Part shown: positions 57,467 through 64,000 of the stretch, piece by piece
Position numbering within the stretch: the first letter of the stretch is position 1
How the letters are laid out: every line of letters starts with the position of its first letter
Assembly: GCF_030867095.1 (NCBI RefSeq)
Contig: NC_081837.1
Span: forward strand, 15,890,501 to 15,954,500
Reading direction: 5' to 3'
Length of the DNA stretch: 64,000 bases
From: Alligator mississippiensis
Taxonomy: Eukaryota; Chordata; Crocodylia; Alligatoridae
Notes under the pieces: generated by a model
What the model was told of the DNA's origin: nothing
What the model saw: the letters and a program-made list of their open reading frames with translations, nothing else
The model's database searches: none
Translations under genes and position numbers: made by a program

Positions 57467-58250
57467 GGAGCCTCCGCGCTGCCGCCGCTCGCCCGCCCGC
57501 CCGCGCTGTCCCGGGCCGCCGGCGCCAGGGCCGGGCCGCGCCGCGCGGGGCCGAGCAGGGCAGCGCAGGGCAGGGGGGGGCAGCCCCCGGCCCCCGGGGT
57601 GGAGGGAGCCGGGGAAAGTTTCCCGAGCGCCGGGACTTTGTGCGGGGCGCCGGGAGCCGCCGGCTGCAGCCTCTGAGCGGCCGGGGCTGGGGGCGCTGTG
57701 GCGCCGGCGCACGGGGCTTTTAAAGCGGCCCGAGCCGCCCGGAGCCGGGGCCCCCCTGCCGCCCTCCCTCAACCCCCCCCGCCGGCCGGGTGCAGCTCGC
57801 GGCGGAGGTGGGCGCGCTGCCCCGGCGCGGGGGGGACCCGCTGGGCTCCGCGGTGTCGCTGGTGCGGGCCCGGCTCGGGGCTGCTCTCAAGTTGGAGCCG
57901 GGCGCGGGGCAGCTCCGGCACACGCCGGCCGGCCGGCGGGAGGGAGGGGACAGGCTGCTCCCCGGCCGGCTCCGGCTCCGGCAGCGCTGAAGTTGCGGGG
58001 ACCGCAGGGGGCTGCTTGTGCGCGAGGCGGGCAGGGGCTGCGTCCCCGCCCGCCCGTCCCGGGAGGTCCCTCGCTCTCCTGATCCGCGGCCAGGCCCGTT
58101 CCGCTGCCCCCCTCCTGCCCGGGACCTTCACGTGGCTGCTCCCAAGCGCTTCGCAGCCCCGGCCCCTCCGGGACAACCGCTTGTTCCCCGGCTTTTCCTC
58201 CAGGTGCGAGCTCTAGCTCGGGTATAGGGAAGGCCTGGAGATGGCGGGGG

Positions 58251-61200
58251 GGGGGGGTGGAGAGGGTGAGGAATAGGTGTCCCTTTTTCTTGCCGATCAA
58301 TAGTTTTGCGATCTGTTTTTCTTAGTTGATTGGTTCAGGGGGGTGGAGGGGGGAAGCCCTGCCTCTAAATCTAGAAACGCCTGGAGTTTAAATAAATTGG
58401 CTCCCAGGCTTTGGCTGCCCACCCTTCACCCCCGCCGAGGAGCCCGTGTACAGCAAGTGCCTGCGTGTGAGCTCAGAGCGCAGGCAGCCTGCGAGGAGCC
58501 GGAAATATGTTACATTGATGTTTGGCATAGCTGCCGTCAAGTTACAGGTGAGGGGAGGTTGTCAGGAAGGGTTTATAGCGGGGGGACGCATTAAAAAGTG
58601 AAAACGGCAGGAGTACGGGGGTAAGCCGAGCTTCCTCGGGGATCTGCGTGGGGATAGCGATCTGCTTCCCAGGGGTTTTGCCAGGGTTAATGTAGTTAAT
58701 ATATGAACAGCACTTTGGGAAAAAAGAAAAGAAAAGTGCTTTATAAGTGCATAATATTATCTGTAGCAAGTGGCTGGTGCCCTTTGACTTTCAGGTGGAT
58801 TGGGGCGGGGGGTGGTGGTGAAGTAGCTTTTTGTTTTACTTTTTCCGTTTTACTGTGTTTTTAAAGGTTTTGGATTAAGGTAGTCTTGGCTGAACTTTCC
58901 TAACTTGAAAGGATTCTTAATAGTGACCCAGAATACCTACAGGAATACAGAAAATGAGATCCAGATGCAGAATTGTATAAAATAAAATGGATTAAATTAA
59001 GATGTATTTAAACATGGGCTGACAACTTTAATTGTAGATGCTTACTCTTGGTTATGTATGTATACAATTGTACTTGCTTAGAATGGGAAAATAAGCGCTC
59101 CTAATTTGACTTTGTTAATGTAACATTTAACACCGGAGAAAAGCTTCTAAATATATTTCCTATTTAAAAAAAAAAAAGCTTCAACAAATGTTTATTGATT
59201 AAAACATATTACTCTAAAGTATCTATCATGTAAATTAAATTTTAGAATGTAATGAACACAGCCAAATGGCATTTTGATAGATTGTTCTATTCTGTTTTTA
59301 GTAAAAATAGCTCACTTTTATCATAATTTAATTCCCGTGCATACTGTAAAACCCGTTGTGGAGTATTAATGTATAAACCTTAATCTCGTTTTTGCAGACT
59401 AAAAGTGACAGTCTGACTTCAGCGAGGATAGGTTTCTTTTTGAGCCATCCTGGCGCTACATGTTTGGACTCACTAGAGCACTTCTGCCTTATTCACTGCT
59501 TATTACAAACTTGATACAGTTTGCGTCCTGGGTGGATCTTGACTGCATGCCCCTTGGCTTCATTAGGGAGGGAATCTGTATGTCATCAACTTTGTACAGT
59601 TTTTGCCTATGGAGGTATTTTGAGGTGAAGAGCATATTCAAACAACCCCTTTCTTCAGGTGTAGGAATTAATTATATTTTATTATTTATTTCGGATAACT
59701 TTTTATCCCTATGTTTACGGTGAATTAAGAGAAGAATTTATGCTCTGTTTCTGGAAAGCCAGTGCTTTTTTATGACTCGGTATTTGGGGTAAAGTTGAGC
59801 TTTACAGCACTTTCTGCAGGTGGCATTTTCCCACATATATGTAGGGTGTGTTAGAGGATGGGATTGCAGAAATGTAAATGTTGTCCTGTCTGTACTTTCC
59901 TTATCCCAACCCCAGTGGGAGATTGTGTACCTTTTATAAATAACACAATCCCACCTGTGCTCTTTCAGCTAGAACGCTTCATATTGCTCTGGTTGTAGTT
60001 TGAGACCAGCTATGAGGCTGTTTTCATTCCAAACTGTTGCTTTTTCCCTAGAAAACCTGCAAGAACTAAGGTGAGACTTCCTGATCCCAGAAATAAGGGA
60101 CAAAAACAGGCATGTTCATGATTTACTGGAAGCTGCCCTTCTGGATTGTGCTAGAGAGCCCTGCTTGCCCCTGTTGAGTCTTTACCTACACTATAATATA
60201 AAGCAGTGGGTATCAACACTGCCGTGAAGATTGTTGTATCAACATTAACTTAAGAAAAACAGAGCCAAGAAAACTTTTTGGGTTTAGCTGTTATTACTAT
60301 TATTTTTATCATTAATAATAATAATAACTTCTCTTTCCATTGAGTTACTTTTGTTTATAGAAAGAATGATATCAAGACTTGGAGGCAACCTACACAATCC
60401 AAGAGTTTAAACAACAGATATCAAACACAGAAACATGGTTTGACAGATGTCAAACATGGTCTGTCTCTTCACCTTAAAACCAATGGTGAAAACTGTTGAA
60501 AATGGGTCAGCTGATCTGCAGTGTTCAACCCCTTTTTTTGCTAGTAGAGGTCAATTTTACTTTTTAAAGCAACTGAGGAAAATGGATGAAATCTCTACAC
60601 CATTTGACACCTTGTTGAAGGTGGGAAGTATATTTGAACCTAATGTGAAGCAAGTCACAGCGTATGGCTTCAGAGACAGATCCTTGGAAACACTGGGGTG
60701 TCATGGTATAATGAGTATGTTTTAAATACCTGGAAGAATTGTTAGAGGTGTGCTGTTGCTCTGAAGAGTTTCAACAACTGTCTTGGTATTAGGCAGTCAT
60801 GTAATCTTAACTCTTATCCTGTTGTGTAAGTAAAGATGATTATCATGGAAAAGTATGGCCCTCTTAAGTCTGTAATGTTTTGTGCTAGTTATTCATCAAC
60901 TTAATCATTATATTGATAGTCTTAAGGGACAGATCAACAATATGAGACACTCCCATGGGCACAGCATAAAATCCTTAGCTGATGGGCTTAAATAGGTATA
61001 ACAAGTGGACATAATTTGTTCCTTGGTAGTTTAATTTCTAGTGGTGATTCATACGATTGTCCAGTTTCAGGTTGAGTTTCAAGGCTAATGGAAATTGTTT
61101 GGAAAATAGACAGTAATGATTGCACGTGAAACTTGCCAATACACATGGAATCAGAGGATGCCATCGCTGTATCTCGTCACTCTTGAGGGCAGATGTACCT

Positions 61201-63724
61201 TTTAACTTTAGAAAGCAAATAATACTTGTAATGGTGCTAAAGAGAACTGTTATCCTAGCAAACAAGAAAATCTTCCATAAACGTTTTGGCTTGTGTCTAG
61301 GTATTGCATTACATATTGCAAAAGTAAGGATGAAGCATTAACTCAGTATGCATGCTGCCACCAATTGTTTAAAGTAGACCCTTGATAGTCTCCATTTTCA
61401 AGTTCATAAAAAAAATCTTGTAGATTATCTAAGTAGTCATGAACAGAGTTTAGATACCAAAACAGCATTTAATTGGATACAGGTGAAAATCTTGGTATCC
61501 TATAGCTGAATTTGATTTTACCAAAACACCAGTCTGTTTGCTTATGGTTGTCCACTTTACTTCTAATACACCAGAAGAGAAATTAAGAATCACATCTTCC
61601 TATTAACTTCTACCTCTTCTCTTGTAAGTCACTGTGAAAAGTTGTAGTTTCTAGCCTGGGGGTTAGATAGTAGTGTATTCTCCTTGCTGGTTATTAATGA
61701 TGGTAACTATATACAACGTACCTTTTTAAGCACTTATCCAGTATGCATAGTTTGTTTAGCTTTGCAGCACAGTGATGTCTCATAGTTTTACCTGTTTGGA
61801 TTACCGTAGCCATCAGTTATCTCCATATTGTTTGTGCACAAACTGCTTAAGTGCATAGGTACCTATTTGACCCCACTGTCCACTTTGTAAGATAATCATG
61901 CAGTATAACTGCATACTCAGTGAGACTGATTAGCGCCCTCAATTTCAAGGCCTTTTGAAGGATCCTTGAAATGACCAGATCTTGTCAATTTCAGGGTTGG
62001 TATTAAAAGGATACCGTTCTGAGAAACAAGGTAAGGAGCCTTAATGAGGCAGGAAAGGCTTAGTGCAGGCTGTTCCTGTAGTTAATGAGCATTGTTTCTA
62101 TTGAGTTTGGATGAGTACTTATTCCAACTAAGTGCATAACCTTTTTTTTCAGTCCTGAGGCTACACACTTAAATGGAATATGCTACATTCATCAAGAGAA
62201 GAAGCTATATGGTCTATAACTACATTCCTACTTTCATGATCGTGGGGTTTTCAGACCCAGTGAAAACAGCATAGTTCTGCTATAGCAAGAGGGTTAGGGT
62301 TTGGGGACTCGATTCAGGGGGTTTGCTTTCTTGCTCTCTTACAGTATTTTGCTTTGAAACTTTCTGTAGGAGTTTAGAATGTGATGCATTGATTCTAGGT
62401 AGTGTTTCCTGTGGAGTGGGAGCGCATCAGCCTAATTTATAGGGAGACTCTTTCCCTCCTTCCCTCCCTCCCTCCCCAGGAGAAACACAATGTGGAGACT
62501 AGTTGCTGAGCCAGTTTGTAGAAGGTTTGGCTCTAATGGAAGAGTTACAGAGCACTAGTAATTGATCCATAGTTAAGGTTATAACTTAATTTTCATTGCA
62601 AGCCTGGTATGTATGTGTGTGTATATAGATTTTAACTTTCCTTCCCTTCCTCTTCACTCCCTAGAGTCATAAACCTCAAAATGAAAACTGGCTTGTCCTT
62701 GAGGTAATTTTTTTGTAAATAAATTGTTTTGATACAGAATTAAAACAAGGTTCCAACTCTGTTTCTCTTCCCCCCCACCCCCACACAGATACTTTGTTAC
62801 CAGAACTTAAAAGAGAATGATTCCTACATTTTATGAGTTTGATTTTACAGTCCTTTTCATTTTAACAGCATTAGAAGCTTTCTGAACAAGGGCTATGCCA
62901 CTGGGCCTTATATGATAGTATCAAATATATAACAGGTAAAACAGTTGTTACAGATTTCAGCTCTGGTAGACACAGGTATTCTTTATTTGACATCTAACTT
63001 CAAAGAACAGAGGGGGATCGCAGGAAAGATGGACTGTTGTAAATAGGAAAAGAGTGTACCATAGACTAAGTGTTGTAGCAGTCTGCCGTGATCGTGTTTT
63101 TAACATGAACAAACTTAATGAAGTACTTGCAGGTAGAAAACACAAACTTTTTTTTTTTCCTTTGGCTTGGCCATTCTTGCCAAGACATTAACAAGTGAGG
63201 GTGTGCTAGATTTTCATTTACCTCAAATGAGACTCTTGGACCTTAGCAAGCAACTGACTCCTCAGTATCAAGAGTGGAAAACACACTTTTCCTAGAAACT
63301 TTTGCAGTGCAGACGCTTGTAAAAGTTGCAGAACCTATATCATAGCAGAATCTATAATTTTCAGTTTGTGATCTAGCTTTCCATGTTGACCTTGTTTGTA
63401 CTAGTCTGCTTTTGCTTCAAGAAGTTCTGTCAGGGAGCAACTGTTAGTGTGTATGCACAGCTGCACAGCGTTTGATGGCTTCATCCGGCTTCACTACAGC
63501 AACTGTACCGGCAGGGTGTAAAATGCACCTGTGGTAGGCACAGCTGCTTAAAGGGGCAATGGCAGTGGGTATGGGTGTGTCCGCAGATGCCATCTAGCAG
63601 CAGAAGCCTTCTTTTGGTCAGAGAACTGGTTACTCTGGCATGAAGAAAGGGGTCTGCCACCACAGGAGAGCTGTTAGTGTGGATGCACTCATGGTCTTGC
63701 TGACAGAACTATGTAATATAGATC
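58251..63724. other. Intronic AT-rich DNA, no further gene features
   Basis: Simple repeats near 60285-60335 and 62445-62480, and poly-A or poly-T runs (59166-59177, 63149-63159). Short open frames are accidental. No exon recognised. Confidence 0.5.
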
Positions 63725-64000
63725 AGCGGTGTCAAGATTTTGGCCCCATAGGTCAGATGAATGGCACAGGGCTAGTCCGCAGGCCCCATGCTGCCCCTAC
63801 CTGTCCAGCTGGGGTCTGGCCCTGCACACCCTATCTAGTGTGGAGGACCACAGCCTGCAGGGACCCCACAGATTCGTGGGGAACTCCATGGACTGAATGA
63901 CCCAGTGCTGGGGGATGGATCTGGCCTATGGGCCAGGGGCAGAGGGATGGATCTGGCCTATGGGCCAGGGGTAGATCATGCCTTAATTTACATGAATTTA
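63725..64000. mobile_element. hAT-like element, cut by window end
   Basis: Begins at the typical hAT end CAGCGGTGTCAAGATTTTGG (about 63724) and has the repeated internal phrase ggatctggcctatgggccag (twice, 63918-63968). The right end lies beyond the window, so no duplication can be checked. It lies in CUX1 intron 1. Confidence 0.6.

Larger units (their letters stand above)
56500..58250 (+). promoter_or_regulatory. CUX1: CpG island and promoter region of CUX1
   Basis: Base composition changes abruptly near 56500 from AT-rich to very GC-rich with dense CpG, and reverts near 58250. The island surrounds the first coding exon. It includes GC-box-like runs (56935-57000), long pyrimidine tracts just before the exon (57085-57175) and a G-rich run at 58244-58258. 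No TATA box is apparent, which fits a broad, CpG-type promoter with several start sites. The transcription start cannot be fixed from sequence alone; the 5' UTR probably starts within a few hundred bases upstream of 57207. Long open frames run through the island on both strands; these reflect scarcity of AT-rich stop codons. Confidence 0.88.
57270..64000 (+). other. CUX1: CUX1 intron 1 (incomplete, continues past the window)
   Basis: After the exon 1 donor no acceptor with a coding continuation resembling the next CUX1 exon (which begins with REL-type coiled-coil residues) is present, so the rest of the window is intron 1. The part to 58250 is CpG island. From 58250 on it is AT-rich, with simple repeats near 60285-60335 (ATT) and 62445-62480 (CCTT), and a hAT-like element at the far end. 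No further gene was recognised in it. Confidence 0.8.

Noticed and set aside
56592..58082. A 496-codon open frame through the CUX1 CpG island
   Set aside because: Only the 21 codons at 57207-57269 match a known protein, and a splice donor follows. The rest is Pro/Arg/Ala-rich translation of GC-rich DNA with no domain.
57449..58300. Minus-strand open frames of 107-137 codons in the CpG island
   Set aside because: Composition artefact: stop codons are rare in GC-rich DNA. No domain and no splice or start support.
1..64000. tRNA, rRNA, CRISPR arrays, bacterial operons
   Set aside because: No tRNA cloverleaf with intact A and B boxes, no rRNA-like stretch, no regularly spaced direct repeats, and no prokaryotic gene layout was seen. 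tRNA-like heads belong to degraded SINEs.

Overview
The window looks like nuclear DNA of an amniote, most likely a crocodilian, with turtle the next option. It carries many CR1 LINE fragments with intact-looking 3' tails, ancient MIR/CORE-SINE remnants, and numerous short non-autonomous DNA transposons (hAT-like, PIF/Harbinger-like, and a family with GGGYRYRTCTACAYGTG-type ends). It has large AT-rich stretches without genes and one vertebrate CpG-island promoter. The species assignment is inference from repeat content; no database search was possible.

The only host gene I can name is CUX1. Its first coding exon lies at 57207-57269 on the plus strand inside a CpG island of about 1.75 kb (roughly 56500-58250). 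The exon encodes 21 residues and ends at a phase-0 GT donor. Ending FDLQQLQ identifies CUX1 (the full-length CUX1/CASP-type N terminus) and not CUX2. Everything from 57270 to the end of the window is therefore CUX1 intron 1, and the 56 kb before the island is upstream intergenic DNA.

Layout: 1-3.5 kb is nested hAT-like elements and a minus-strand CR1 fragment. 5.0-5.5 kb is a Harbinger-like MITE with TAA duplications. 7.6-8.5 kb is a fold-back transposon with long inverted arms. 8.6-12.4 kb is a near-complete CR1 LINE on the plus strand, with ORF1 (SGNH esterase) and a broken ORF2 (endonuclease and reverse transcriptase). 14.9-20.4 kb holds MIR remnants, small inverted-repeat elements and a hAT inside an old CR1. 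20.7-22.5 kb has two CR1 3' fragments. 23.7-24.1 kb is a relic of a different non-LTR reverse transcriptase. 24.7-26.6 kb is a GC-rich unclassified block with a possible Myb/SANT-like relic. 28.1-28.7 and 52.6-53.4 kb are two copies of one repeat, the second split by a TA-flanked MITE. 29-46 kb is mostly AT-rich unique-looking DNA with scattered old repeats and a clean hAT at 39.4 kb. 47.2-48.6 kb is a GC-rich inserted block. 53.5-54.3 kb is a minus-strand CR1. 56.5-58.2 kb is the CUX1 promoter and exon 1, then intron.

Functionally, the interesting part is the CUX1 start region: a strong Kozak start inside a YY1-like motif, an overlapping upstream ORF, and a group of Cut-type ATCRAT motifs in an otherwise very GC-rich island. 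I found no tRNA, rRNA, CRISPR or prokaryotic feature, and no convincing undescribed system. Reading frames outside CUX1 and the LINEs look like chance or repeat-derived ORFs.
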